From: Nocardiopsis sp. YSL2
Lineage (GTDB): Bacteria; Actinomycetota; Actinomycetes; Streptosporangiales; Streptosporangiaceae
Reading direction: 5' to 3'
Assembly: GCF_030555055.1 (NCBI RefSeq)
Contig: NZ_JAMOAO010000001.1
Location: 4,526,001 to 4,590,000 of the forward strand
Length of the DNA stretch: 64,000 bases
In this document: piece by piece, positions 54,505-62,635 of the stretch
Layout: each line of letters begins with the position of its first letter
How positions within the stretch are numbered: the stretch's first letter is position 1
Program-made: the position numbers and the translations under genes
Notes under the pieces: model-generated
The model's database searches: none
Seen by the model: the letters and a program-made list of their open reading frames with translations, nothing else
Told to the model about the DNA's origin: nothing

Positions 54505-55179
54505 GTGAACGGTGATCCGGGCCCCGGCGGCGGTCCGCGCGAGCCGGCCCTGGTCGATGCCTGGCGCGCACTGGCCGGCACGGCACCCGAGGCCGCGGCG
54601 GTCGGTGCGGAGCTCCTGGAACGCTGGAGCGAGCCCCACCGCCGCTACCACACGGTCGCGCACCTGAGGGACACGCTCGCCGCCGCCGAGCGCCTGCGGG
54701 GGGAGGCCCGCGATCCCGCCGCCGTGCGCTACGCCCTGTGGTTCCACGACGCCGTCTACGAGGGCCGCCCGCGCCAGGACGAGGAGGAGAGCGCCGCGCT
54801 GGCCCGGCGCCTGCTCACCCTGATGGGGGCGCCGGCGGCGCTGGCGGCGGAGGTGTCCCGGCTGGTGCTGTTGACCAGGACCCATCGCCCCGGGGAGGGC
54901 GACGCCGACGGCGCGGTGGTGTGCGACGCCGATCTGGCGGTGCTGGCGGGTACGCCCGACGCCTACCTCACTTACGCCGCCGCGGTCCGCGCGGAGTACG
55001 GGCACGTCCCCGAAGAGGCCTTCCGGAAGGGGCGGCTGGGCGTCCTGCGCGGCCTCCTGGCGGCGCCGCACCTGTACCGCACCCGGTACGGCCGCACGCA
55101 CTGGGAGGCCAGGGCCCGCTCCAACCTCCTCGCCGAGGTCCACCGGTGGGAGTCCGGCGAGGAGTGCCCACCGCTCTGA
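54505..55179 (+). CDS. HD-superfamily metal-dependent phosphohydrolase
   Basis: A 224-residue soluble protein. Its metal motif is split over HRRYHTVAHLRDTL, ALWFHDAVYEG (the HD pair) and LLTRTHRP, then CDADLAVLAG, matching the 'predicted metal-dependent HD phosphohydrolase' family. The GTG at 54505 has GGGGAG seven bases upstream. It starts 13 bases after the response-regulator stop, so it may be co-transcribed. The substrate is unknown, probably a nucleotide or phosphorylated metabolite. Confidence 0.83.
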   Translation: MNGDPGPGGGPREPALVDAWRALAGTAPEAAAVGAELLERWSEPHRRYHTVAHLRDTLAAAERLRGEARDPAAVRYALWFHDAVYEGRPRQDEEESAALARRLLTLMGAPAALAAEVSRLVLLTRTHRPGEGDADGAVVCDADLAVLAGTPDAYLTYAAAVRAEYGHVPEEAFRKGRLGVLRGLLAAPHLYRTRYGRTHWEARARSNLLAEVHRWESGEECPPL

Positions 55180-55204
55180 GGTGTCGGCTGCGCCGCGGCC
55201 CGGG

Positions 55205-55486
55205 TCAGGTGCCCGGCCGGGGCAGGGCCCTCTTGGGACGGCGCAGACCTGCGGCCCGCAGCCGGGTGACCAGCTCGCGCCCGCTCACGTGCTCGGCCCC
55301 GAGGGCCAGGGCGCGCTCGTGCAGGTGGGCGGGGATGTCGTAGTGGTCGCGGTCGAAGGCGCGCTCGCTCACGCCGAGGCCGCGCGCGAACGCGTGCAGT
55401 TCGTCGTGGGAGTGGTCGCTGACCATGTGGCAGAACAGCCAGCCGTGCGGTCCGGGCCAGACGGGCGTGTCGATCAGGACGCTCAT
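55205..55486 (-). CDS. DUF4031-domain protein
   Basis: A 93-residue protein starting VLIDTPVWPGPHGWLFCHM, with SHDELHAFARGLGVSERAFDRDHYDIP and HVSGRELVTRLRAAGLR. This pattern is the DUF4031 family, small actinobacterial proteins of unknown function. The ATG overlaps the stop of the upstream Lrp-type gene by four bases, so both are translated from one message. A role in the same tryptophan/amino-acid response is possible but unproven. Confidence 0.8.
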   Translation of the reverse strand: MSVLIDTPVWPGPHGWLFCHMVSDHSHDELHAFARGLGVSERAFDRDHYDIPAHLHERALALGAEHVSGRELVTRLRAAGLRRPKRALPRPGT

Positions 55487-55950
55487 GAGGTGCGCGCCGC
55501 GGTGACGGCGCGCCAGGGCACCGGGCTGGACAGGACCATGGTGCTGGAGGGGCGGCCGTGCTCGGCGAGCTGGTCGATGACCTCCTCGAAGTGCTCCATG
55601 GAGCGCACGGCGATGAGCAGGACGCAGCACGCGTCGCCGGTGACCCGGTGCACCTGGAGGATCTCCGGGAGCTCCAGCGACGCCCGTTCCCGCAGCAGGC
55701 AGTGCGCTCCGAAGCACTCCATGCGCACCAGCGCCGTGACGGGCAGTCCGGCGGCGGCCGGGTCGACGTGCGCGTGGTAGCCGGTGATCACCCCGCGGTC
55801 GGTCAGTCGGCGGACGCGGTCGGCCACGGCGGGCGCCGAGAGGTTGACGCGCCGGGACAGCTCGTTGAAGGACAGGCGGCCGTCCTGCTGGAGCTCGGAG
55901 AGGATCCGCAGGTCAACGCCGTCCAAGGGGGTGGTCAGTCCTGAGGTCAT
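55483..55950 (-). CDS. Lrp/AsnC-family regulator, probably of the kyn genes
   Basis: A 155-residue regulator. The N-terminal HTH is VDLRILSELQQDGRLSFNEL and VNLSAPAVADRVRRLTDRG; the C-terminal RAM domain has VTGDACCVLLIAVRSMEHFEEVIDQL. The ATG at 55950 was preferred over a TTG at 55965. It is divergent from kynA, as AsnC-type KynR regulators are from kynurenine genes in other bacteria. An inverted repeat CTTTG-6-CAAAG (55952-55967) directly upstream could be its binding site. Confidence 0.87.
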   Translation of the reverse strand: MTSGLTTPLDGVDLRILSELQQDGRLSFNELSRRVNLSAPAVADRVRRLTDRGVITGYHAHVDPAAAGLPVTALVRMECFGAHCLLRERASLELPEILQVHRVTGDACCVLLIAVRSMEHFEEVIDQLAEHGRPSSTMVLSSPVPWRAVTAARTS

Positions 55951-55951
55951 A

Positions 55952-55967
55952 CTTTGTGGTCCCAAAG
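55952..55967. promoter_or_regulatory. Inverted repeat at the Lrp start
   Basis: CTTTG-TGGTCC-CAAAG, directly 5' of the chosen ATG at 55950. Lrp-type sites often have this AT-rich imperfect symmetry. It lies too close to the start for a classical operator of this gene alone and might act on the divergent kynA promoter region (55,968-56,149). Confidence 0.35.
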
Positions 55968-56149
55968 TCGGGGAGCATTACGTGTTACGAATGCTAACCC
56001 GATGTCCGACTTGCGTGTGCGTTGTCCCTTCCTTGTTCGGATGATTTGTCCGATCATGTGAACTCGCGTCCACGGCGTCGTGCACCGGGTCCTCCGGGCT
56101 CCGCGCCGGGTGCGCCCACCGGTTCCGCGCAGTATCACGAGAGGTCTCC

Positions 56150-57052
56150 ATGCTCACCACGACGTCCGCCCAGCAGTGCCCGTTCATGCCGGGGGGTGAG
56201 GGCGGTGACGCCGCCCCCGAGCAGGGGTCGGGCGCGGAACAGGGTGGTCCCACGCTGTCCTTCGGCGGCAACACGCCCTACGTCGACTACGCCGGTATCG
56301 ACACGCTGCTCAGCCTGCAGCGGACCCGTACCGACGAGCCGGCCGAGTCCGCCTTCCTCATCGCCACCCAGGTCATGGAACTGCTCTTCACCCTGGTGCG
56401 GGAGCGCTGGGAGGCCGCCCGCGACGCGCTGGAGGCCGACGACGTCCCGGGCGCCGTGGCCTGGCTGCGCCGGGCGTGCCACGCCCAGGACGTGCTCAAC
56501 GATTCCTGGGGCCTGATCAACGACATGACCCCCACGGAGTTCAACCGCTTCCGTGACTCCTTCGGCGAGGCCTCCGGCTTCCAGTCCTACGGCTACCGGA
56601 AGCTGGAGTTCCTGCTCGGCAACAAGTCGGCGGCGATGATCCGCCCGCACAAGGCGATGGAGCCGGTGGCCGACGAGCTCACGCGCCTGCTGGAGCGGCC
56701 CGGCCTCTACGACGCGGCGCTGCGCCTGCTGCACCGCCGCGGGCTGGCGGTCCCCGCCGACCGCGTCGAACGCGACTGGACGCAGGCCTACGAGCCCAGC
56801 CCCGAGGTCGAGCGGGCCTGGGCCGAGGTCTACGCCGACGACCGGCCCGGCAACGACCTCTTCCTGCTGGCAGAGGCCCTCATGGACGTCGCCGAGCGGG
56901 TGACGCGGTGGCGGCACCTGCACCTGGTCGCGGTCAAGCGCACGATGGGCCGCAAGCCCGGCAGCGGCGGGTCCAACGGCCTCAACTGGTTGGCCCGCCA
57001 CGTCGAGCAGGACGTGTTCCCCGAGCTGTGGTCGCTCCGCAACACCATCTAG
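56150..57052 (+). CDS. kynA: Tryptophan 2,3-dioxygenase
   Basis: A 300-residue heme dioxygenase opening the indole ring of L-tryptophan to N-formylkynurenine. Motifs: TPYVDYAGIDTLLSLQ, FNRFRDSFGEASGFQS and WRHLHLVAVKRTMG with the proximal heme His probably H258, then GRKPGSGGS. The distal-side His of the usual FxxxHQ motif is Thr here (FLIATQVMELLF). The N-terminal ~35 residues are Gly/Ala-rich and variable. It is followed 107 bp later by kynU. No formamidase gene is adjacent. Confidence 0.93.
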   Translation: MLTTTSAQQCPFMPGGEGGDAAPEQGSGAEQGGPTLSFGGNTPYVDYAGIDTLLSLQRTRTDEPAESAFLIATQVMELLFTLVRERWEAARDALEADDVPGAVAWLRRACHAQDVLNDSWGLINDMTPTEFNRFRDSFGEASGFQSYGYRKLEFLLGNKSAAMIRPHKAMEPVADELTRLLERPGLYDAALRLLHRRGLAVPADRVERDWTQAYEPSPEVERAWAEVYADDRPGNDLFLLAEALMDVAERVTRWRHLHLVAVKRTMGRKPGSGGSNGLNWLARHVEQDVFPELWSLRNTI

Positions 57053-57159
57053 CCCGCCCGTCGCCCACCACCGGCCTTCGGCCTACCATCCTCGACGGGG
57101 GCCTCCGGCCCAGCCCGCCCGCCCGTTCACTGTTCACCGGCCAGCAAGGAAGCAGGACC
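57053..57159 (+). other. kynA-kynU spacer with GGCC-TTC-GGCC hairpin
   Basis: 107 bp with a short hairpin GGCC-TTC-GGCC near 57076 and a GGCC-rich repeat after it, similar in core to the repeats at 19610-19666. No gene. An AAGGA-type ribosome-binding site for kynU is at its end. Confidence 0.5.
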
Positions 57160-58398
57160 ATGACGCCCACCACCCGCGCGGACTGCGTCGAACTCGACCG
57201 CACCGATCCGCTCGCCGCCTTCCGCGAGGAGTTCGTCCTCCCCGAGGGCGTGGTCTACCTCGACGGCAACTCCCTGGGGGCGCTCCCGCGGGCCACGCCC
57301 GGCCGCGTCGCGGACATGATCGAGAGGGAGTGGGGCCGCGACCTCATCGCGAGCTGGAACACCGCGGGCTGGTGGGACAAGCCGCGCACGCTGGGTGCCA
57401 AGATCGCACCGCTGGTGGGCGCCGATCCCGACGAGGTGATCGTCGGAGACGGCACCTCCACCAACCTGTTCAAGGCGCTGGTCGCCGCCCTGCGCATGTC
57501 CGACCGGAACGTGGTCCTGGGCGAGTCGGGGAACTTCCCCACCGACCTCTACGTCACCGAGGGCGCGGCGGGTCTGACCGGGGCCGTCCAGCGCCGGGTC
57601 GACCCCGACGGCCCCGAGCTGCCCGCCGCACTGGCGGCGGGTGACGTGGCGGTCCTGCTGCTCAGCCACGTCGACTACCGCAGCGGCACCCTGCGCGACC
57701 TGCCCGCCATCACGCGCATGGCGCACGAGCACGGTGCTCTCGTCGTCTGGGACCTGTGCCACAGCGTCGGCGCGGTGCCGATCGAGCTGTCCCGCTCCGG
57801 GGCCGACTTCGCGGTGGGGTGCACGTACAAGTACCTCAACGCCGGGCCCGGGGCGCCCGCGTTCCTGTACGCCGCGCGGCGCCACCACGACGTCGCCGAC
57901 CAGCCGCTGAGCGGGTGGCACGGGCACGCGAACCCGTTCGACTTCGCGCCGGACTACGAGCCGGCACCCGGGGTGTCGCGCTTCCTCAGCGGCTCGCAGC
58001 CCCTGGTGGCGGACGCGGCGCTGGAGGCGAGCCTGGACGTGTGGGCCAAGGCCGACATGGCGCAGGTGCGCGTCAAGAGTCTGGCGATGACGGACCTGTT
58101 CCTGCGGATCGCCCAAGGCGCGGGGCTGGAGTCGGTCACGCCGCTGGACCACGCGCACCGGGGGAGCCAGGTGGCGCTGCTCCAGCCGGAGGCCGGCTCC
58201 GGCTATCCGATCGTGCGGGCGCTGATCGAGCGCGGCGTGATCGGAGACTTCCGCGCTCCCGACGTCATGCGGTTCGGGTTCACGCCGCTGTACTTGCGCT
58301 ACGTGGACGTCTACGACGCCGCGACCGCGCTGGTCGAGGTGCTGGAGTCGGGCGAGTGGCGCCAGGAGCGGTTCGCGCGGCGTTCGCAGGTCACCTGA
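57160..58398 (+). CDS. kynU: Kynureninase
   Basis: A 412-residue PLP enzyme cleaving kynurenine to anthranilate and alanine. The N-terminal motif is YLDGNSLGALPRATPGRV. The PLP-binding Lys is K224 in GCTYKYLNAGPGAPAFLY, the conserved Asp is in VVWDLCHSVGAVPIEL, and the C-terminal MRFGFTPLYLRYVDVYDA binds substrate. The ATG at 57160 is after AAGGAAGCAGGACC. It lies downstream of kynA with a terminator following. Confidence 0.95.
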   Translation: MTPTTRADCVELDRTDPLAAFREEFVLPEGVVYLDGNSLGALPRATPGRVADMIEREWGRDLIASWNTAGWWDKPRTLGAKIAPLVGADPDEVIVGDGTSTNLFKALVAALRMSDRNVVLGESGNFPTDLYVTEGAAGLTGAVQRRVDPDGPELPAALAAGDVAVLLLSHVDYRSGTLRDLPAITRMAHEHGALVVWDLCHSVGAVPIELSRSGADFAVGCTYKYLNAGPGAPAFLYAARRHHDVADQPLSGWHGHANPFDFAPDYEPAPGVSRFLSGSQPLVADAALEASLDVWAKADMAQVRVKSLAMTDLFLRIAQGAGLESVTPLDHAHRGSQVALLQPEAGSGYPIVRALIERGVIGDFRAPDVMRFGFTPLYLRYVDVYDAATALVEVLESGEWRQERFARRSQVT

Positions 58399-58428
58399 GC
58401 CGACCGCCGCACCGCGGCACGGATGCGG

Positions 58429-58461
58429 GACCCCGGAGAGGCAACCCTCCGGGGTCTCTTT
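58429..58461 (+). terminator. Terminator after kynU
   Basis: GACCCCGGAG/CTCCGGGGTC, perfect 10-bp arms (58429-58438/58447-58456), 8-base loop, then TCTTT. It ends the kynA-kynU transcript. Confidence 0.8.
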
Positions 58462-59016
58462 GCGTGGCGTTGGGCTCGCGTGGCCCCGCGATGACCGTCG
58501 GGAGAGAACGGGGTGGCGTGGCCTTTACCACGCCGGGCGCCTCGGGGCTAACACCGCATTTGCCCGTGTCGTGGTGATCTGTCATCGGGTATCGGCTGTC
58601 GGGGCGGGGTTCGTGCACCCCGTGGGGCCCGGGCCGACGCGTTATGACGCGCGCCACGCGGGGAGGTCCGGTCTGTGCCGCCGACCTGTGAAAGCACCTG
58701 TGACCAGGGCTTTTCTGTGCTCAGTTCGGAGTCGAGGGGTCGATTCGGGGTGTACTCGGGCGGCCACGTCCGGTCATTTTACTCGCGGGGCTTGCGCATT
58801 TTGCTCAAACCTGGGTTAGTGTCCATCGTGATCGGTTCGTTACGAGCCCGTGGTGAACCGATGCCGAGCCCTTGTCCGGCCGTGCGCCGCAAGGGAGTCG
58901 AGACCCTCACTGGGAACAGGGCCGCGCGAATCCACGCGCTTGCGCCAGAGGACCACCGATCCCATCGGTGACTCCCGTTCCCACCCGCTATTCGCTGCCG
59001 GCGACGCGGGAGCCCC
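58462..59016. other. Large intergenic region without supported gene
   Basis: About 550 bp of lower G+C DNA. Several short open frames have no ribosome-binding site, no recognisable domain and unusual codon use. Its last part borders the repeat region before the next gene. I see no RNA gene, promoter or mobile-element end that I can support. Confidence 0.4.
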
Positions 59017-59046
59017 ATGCCATGGCGCCCACTCCAGGGTGCGCTT

Positions 59047-59086
59047 CGAGCGTGCGCGAAGCACGCGCTCCGAGCGTGCGCGAAGC
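59047..59086. repeat. Two 16-bp direct repeats (24-bp period)
   Basis: CGAGCGTGCGCGAAGC at 59047-59062 and 59071-59086. Each also forms part of a GCTTCG/CGAAGC inverted pair. They lie 60-100 bp before the surface-protein ATG. Confidence 0.6.
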
Positions 59087-59145
59087 GTGCCCGTGCGCCA
59101 TGGCACCGGTCTTCTCGGCCCTGTCGTCAACCTGGCACTTACTAC

Positions 59146-60018
59146 ATGAGCAACGACACTCCCATTCAGTACGGCGAAGTCACCGCGACCTACTTCTGGG
59201 ACGACGGTTCCGGCATCAACGGCGACACCGGCGCACCCGCGAGCGGCGAGCCCATGCAGGAGGGGCTGTTCTCCAGCCCGAGCTGGCCGCTGGGCACCGA
59301 GGGCTACATCGTCTACGAAGGCCAAGAGTACGAGTTCTTCATCGGGGACCGCGGACCCGGAGAGCCCTCCCACGACTGCGACGTGCTGCTCGACATCGAC
59401 GGCAAGACCTTCGCCAAGATGATGGGCACCGACTTCGACGAGACCTCGCTGACGGTCGGCGGCGGCAACGGCCACGCCGAGGTCGAGTACTACATCACCG
59501 AGTGGGGCGACGGCGCCGGCACCGAGGGCGCGCCCCACCCCTTCATGCAGGAGGGGAACAGCTGCGAGGACGCCGTCTCCCCGATCCCCGAGCAGGCGCA
59601 GGCCTCCGAGGAGGAGGCCTCCGAGGACACGTCCGAGGACGAGGAGGCCACGGCGGAGGAGTCCGAGGAGCCGGCTGACGACGGCTCCGACGAGCAGGCC
59701 GCCCAGGAGGAGGAAGGGTCCGAGGACGCCGCCCCCGCGGAGGAGTCCGACGACGGCGGTGTGTCCGCCGGGACCGCGGCCAACGACATCTCGGGTGCCG
59801 AGCTGACCGGCGCCGACAGCGGCATGCTGAGCGGTACCGGCCTGCTCACCCTCGCCCTGGTCCCCGCCATCCTCGTCGCCGTGCTCTTCGTCTGGAGCCG
59901 CCGGGCGGCCGGCGCGCACGCCGGTGCGGCCGACGACGGCGGCAGGGGCCTGATGGCCGAGAGCAACGGGCGACACAGCCTGGGTTCCCTGCTCGACAGG
60001 CTGCGCGGCAGGAAGTAG
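59146..60018 (+). CDS. Surface-type protein with acidic linker and C-terminal membrane helix; N-terminus doubtful
   Basis: About 290 residues from the ATG near 59146 (MSNDTPIQYGEV). The N-terminal ~130 residues form a beta-rich domain with GEPMQEGLFSSPSWPLGTEG and FFIGDRGPGEPSHDC. Residues ~150-210 are a Glu/Ser/Asp-rich linker. A hydrophobic segment LLTLALVPAILVAVLFVW is followed by RR and a basic tail, so the topology expected is domain outside, tail inside. That needs a signal peptide, but none is seen, no ribosome-binding site precedes the ATG, and upstream residues are Arg/Ala-rich. It may be N-terminally truncated. Confidence 0.6.
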   Translation: MSNDTPIQYGEVTATYFWDDGSGINGDTGAPASGEPMQEGLFSSPSWPLGTEGYIVYEGQEYEFFIGDRGPGEPSHDCDVLLDIDGKTFAKMMGTDFDETSLTVGGGNGHAEVEYYITEWGDGAGTEGAPHPFMQEGNSCEDAVSPIPEQAQASEEEASEDTSEDEEATAEESEEPADDGSDEQAAQEEEGSEDAAPAEESDDGGVSAGTAANDISGAELTGADSGMLSGTGLLTLALVPAILVAVLFVWSRRAAGAHAGAADDGGRGLMAESNGRHSLGSLLDRLRGRK

Positions 60019-60076
60019 GAGGGGTCGCGTCCGGTCCCGAGCCCGGACGCGGACCCACGAGAGTTCGGCACGGCCA

Positions 60077-60104
60077 GGGGCCGCGGTCATCCGACCGCGG
60101 CCCC
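60077..60104. terminator. Terminator between surface protein and bkd operon
   Basis: Perfect 12-bp arms 60077-60088/60093-60104 with an ATCC loop, between convergent genes. A GATCCGGCC tandem triplication follows at about 60140-60165. Confidence 0.65.
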
Positions 60105-60230
60105 CACCCGTGTCCGGGCACCCGCGCGGGGGCCGCCCCGATCCGGCCGATCCGGCCGATCCGGACGTGGCCCGGGACCCTCCGCCGACAGGGCCGAGGG
60201 CGAAAGGGGGCGGGGCGACGGGAGCGGTGG

Positions 60231-61607
60231 TCAGGCGTCGCCGAGGAGCAGTTCCGGCCGCTCCACCCGGTCGGCCGCGTACCGCAGGAACCCGCCCGCG
60301 ACACCGCCGTCGCACACCCGGTGGTCGAAGGCCAGCGTCAGTTCCGTGACCGGTCGGGGCACCACGGACTCGCCCACCACCCACGGGCGCCGCACGATCC
60401 GGCCCAGACCGAGGATCGCCGCCTGCGGGTGCGGGATGATCGCGGCGGATCCGTCCACGCCGAACACCCCGTAGTTGTTGACCGTGAACGTTCCGCCGAC
60501 CAGCGCCGCCGGCTCCAGCGCGCCGGACCGCGCCGCCCGGGCCGTCTCGGCCAGGCGGGCGGAGAGCCGCCGGGTCGACAGGTCCTGCGCCTCGCGCACC
60601 ACCGGGACCACCAGGCCCCGCGGCGTCTGCGCGGCGAACCCCAGGTGCACATCGTCGAAGCGCACCACCTCGCGGCGCTCCTGGTCGAAGTGGGCGTTGA
60701 GTTCGGGGAAGCGCTCCAGCGCCCGGATCGCGATCCGGGCCACCAGCGCCAGCACGCTGACCGGGTGCTCCGGATCGGCCTCGTTCAGTGTCCGCCGCAG
60801 CTCCACGAGGCCGGTGGCGTCGGCGTCCACCCACACGGTGGCCTCGGGGATCTCACGCCGGGACCGCTCCAGGTGCTCGGCCATCGTGCGGTGGCCGCCG
60901 CGCAGGGGAGTGCGGTGCGTGCGAGGCGGGTCGGTCCGCTGCTCCGCCGCCCTCCGACGGGCCTCGATCGCCGCGGCCACGTCGCGGCGCAGCACCAGGC
61001 CGCCCTCCCCGCTGCCGGGCACCGTGGCGATGTCCAGGCCGTGTTCCCGCGCCATCCTTCTGACCAGGGGAGACACCACCCTCACCGATCCTGGGGCGGG
61101 TGGTCCCTCCGGGAGTGGGGGCGGGCCGCCGGTCATCGTCGACCGTGGCGGCCCACCCGCCCCACGGGCGCGCCGACGCGGGGTCCGCGCGCCCGATCCC
61201 GTGCCGTAGCCCACCAGGACGGCGCCCGACCCGGCGTGGTCTTCGGCGGCGCCGTTGCCGCCCGCCGGGTCGGACTCCCTCCGCGTGCTCGGCACGGTGG
61301 TCTGTTCGGTCGCCGTGCTCCGCGCCGCCTCGCGGCGGGCCCGCGGCACCGCAGCGGCGGCCCCGGGCCCGGCGACCGTGATCAGGGGCGCTCCGACGGC
61401 GACGGTGTCACCCGCCGCCCCGTGCAGGCGGGTGACCGTGCCCGCGTACGGGCAGGGCACTTCCACGGAGGCCTTGGCCGTCTCCACCTCCACGACCGGC
61501 TGGTCCACGGCGACCTCGTCGCCCTCGGCGACCATCCAGGCCAGGATCTCGGCCTCGGTCAGGCCCTCGCCGAGGTCGGGCAGGGCGAACGAGTGCTCGG
61601 TGCTCAT
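60231..61607 (-). CDS. 2-oxoacid dehydrogenase E2 (dihydrolipoyl acyltransferase)
   Basis: A 458-residue E2 core. The lipoyl domain is SFALPDLGEGLTEAEILAWM with the lipoylated K45 in EVETAKASVEV. A long Ala/Pro/Arg linker follows, then the E1/E3-binding domain VSPLVRRMAREHGLDIATV and catalytic acyltransferase with the active His in LAFDHRVCDGG. The start ATG overlaps the E1beta stop. It is the last gene of E1alpha-E1beta-E2, matching branched-chain 2-oxoacid dehydrogenase; no E3 gene is in the window. Confidence 0.92.
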   Translation of the reverse strand: MSTEHSFALPDLGEGLTEAEILAWMVAEGDEVAVDQPVVEVETAKASVEVPCPYAGTVTRLHGAAGDTVAVGAPLITVAGPGAAAAVPRARREAARSTATEQTTVPSTRRESDPAGGNGAAEDHAGSGAVLVGYGTGSGARTPRRRARGAGGPPRSTMTGGPPPLPEGPPAPGSVRVVSPLVRRMAREHGLDIATVPGSGEGGLVLRRDVAAAIEARRRAAEQRTDPPRTHRTPLRGGHRTMAEHLERSRREIPEATVWVDADATGLVELRRTLNEADPEHPVSVLALVARIAIRALERFPELNAHFDQERREVVRFDDVHLGFAAQTPRGLVVPVVREAQDLSTRRLSARLAETARAARSGALEPAALVGGTFTVNNYGVFGVDGSAAIIPHPQAAILGLGRIVRRPWVVGESVVPRPVTELTLAFDHRVCDGGVAGGFLRYAADRVERPELLLGDA

Positions 61608-62635
61608 GGCCGGATCCGCCCCCCTTCGCCGTCCTCGACCCATGCCGACTCCCACTGGAGCCGGTCCACCGCGGCCAGGACGCGGCTCGCGTCGGGCAGG
61701 TAGTGGTGTTCCAGCTTGGGCGGGGGATAGGGGATGTCCAGGCCGCCGACCCGCAGCACCGGCGCCTCCAGGTAGTGGAAGCAGCGTTCGCCGATCCGTG
61801 CGGCCAGCTCGGCGCCGTAACCGCCGAACACCGAGGCCTCGTGTACCACGACCGCGCGTCCGGTACGCCGTACGGACGCGGTCACGACCCCGTCGTCCAG
61901 CGGCGCGAGCTGGCGCAGGTCCACGACCTCCAACGACCGCCCCTCGGCGGCGGCGGTCTCGGCCGCCTCCAGGGCGGTCTCCACCATGGGGCCGTAGGTG
62001 ACCAGGGTCGCGTCGGTGCCGGGGCGACGGACCACAGGGGTGGCCATGGGTTCGGTGCGCACCGGCAGGTCCACCTCCTGCCGTGACCAGTACCGGCGCT
62101 TGGGCTCCAGGAACACGACCGGGTCGTCGCACTCCACGGCCTCGCGCAGCATGGAGTAGGCGTCGGCGGGTGTGCCCGGTGTGACGACCCGCAGCCCGGG
62201 GGTGTGCGCGTAGTAGGCCTCGGAGGAGTCGCTGTGGTGCTCGACCCCGCCGATGCCGCCTCCGTAGGGCACGCGCAGGACGACCGGGAGGGAGACCGCG
62301 CCCCGGGTCCGGTTGCGCATCTTGGCCAGGTGGGAGACGACCTGCTCGAACGCCGGGTAGGCGAAGGCGTCGAACTGCAGCTCCACCACCGGGCGCAGCC
62401 CGTACATCGCCATGCCGATCGCGGTGCCGACGATCCCCGATTCCGCCAGCGGTGAGTCGAAGACCCTCTCCTGCCCGAACGCGCCGATCAGACCGTCGGT
62501 GACCCTGAAGACGCCGCCCAGCGGCCCGACGTCCTCGCCGTAGACGAGCACGTCGGGATCGTGCTCGATCGCGTCGTGCAGGGCGCGGTTGAGCGCCTCG
62601 CCCATGGAGACGCCGGGGGTGGGAGCGGCCGCCAT
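61604..62635 (-). CDS. 2-oxoacid dehydrogenase E1 beta subunit
   Basis: A 343-residue subunit with the ThDP-pyrimidine-binding region: VLVYGEDVGPLGGVFRVTDGL, FDSPLAESGIVGTAIGMAM and VVELQFDAFAYPAFEQVV. The tail with VVHEASVFGGYGAELAARI is the usual C-terminal domain. It binds E1alpha and feeds acyl groups to E2. The ATG at 62635 overlaps the E1alpha stop by one base, so translation is coupled. Confidence 0.94.
   Translation of the reverse strand: MAAAPTPGVSMGEALNRALHDAIEHDPDVLVYGEDVGPLGGVFRVTDGLIGAFGQERVFDSPLAESGIVGTAIGMAMYGLRPVVELQFDAFAYPAFEQVVSHLAKMRNRTRGAVSLPVVLRVPYGGGIGGVEHHSDSSEAYYAHTPGLRVVTPGTPADAYSMLREAVECDDPVVFLEPKRRYWSRQEVDLPVRTEPMATPVVRRPGTDATLVTYGPMVETALEAAETAAAEGRSLEVVDLRQLAPLDDGVVTASVRRTGRAVVVHEASVFGGYGAELAARIGERCFHYLEAPVLRVGGLDIPYPPPKLEHHYLPDASRVLAAVDRLQWESAWVEDGEGGRIRP

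Noticed and set aside
59610..59770. Glu/Ser-rich stretch as a separate low-complexity gene or repeat array
   Set aside because: It is in frame with the surface protein and reads as its linker.
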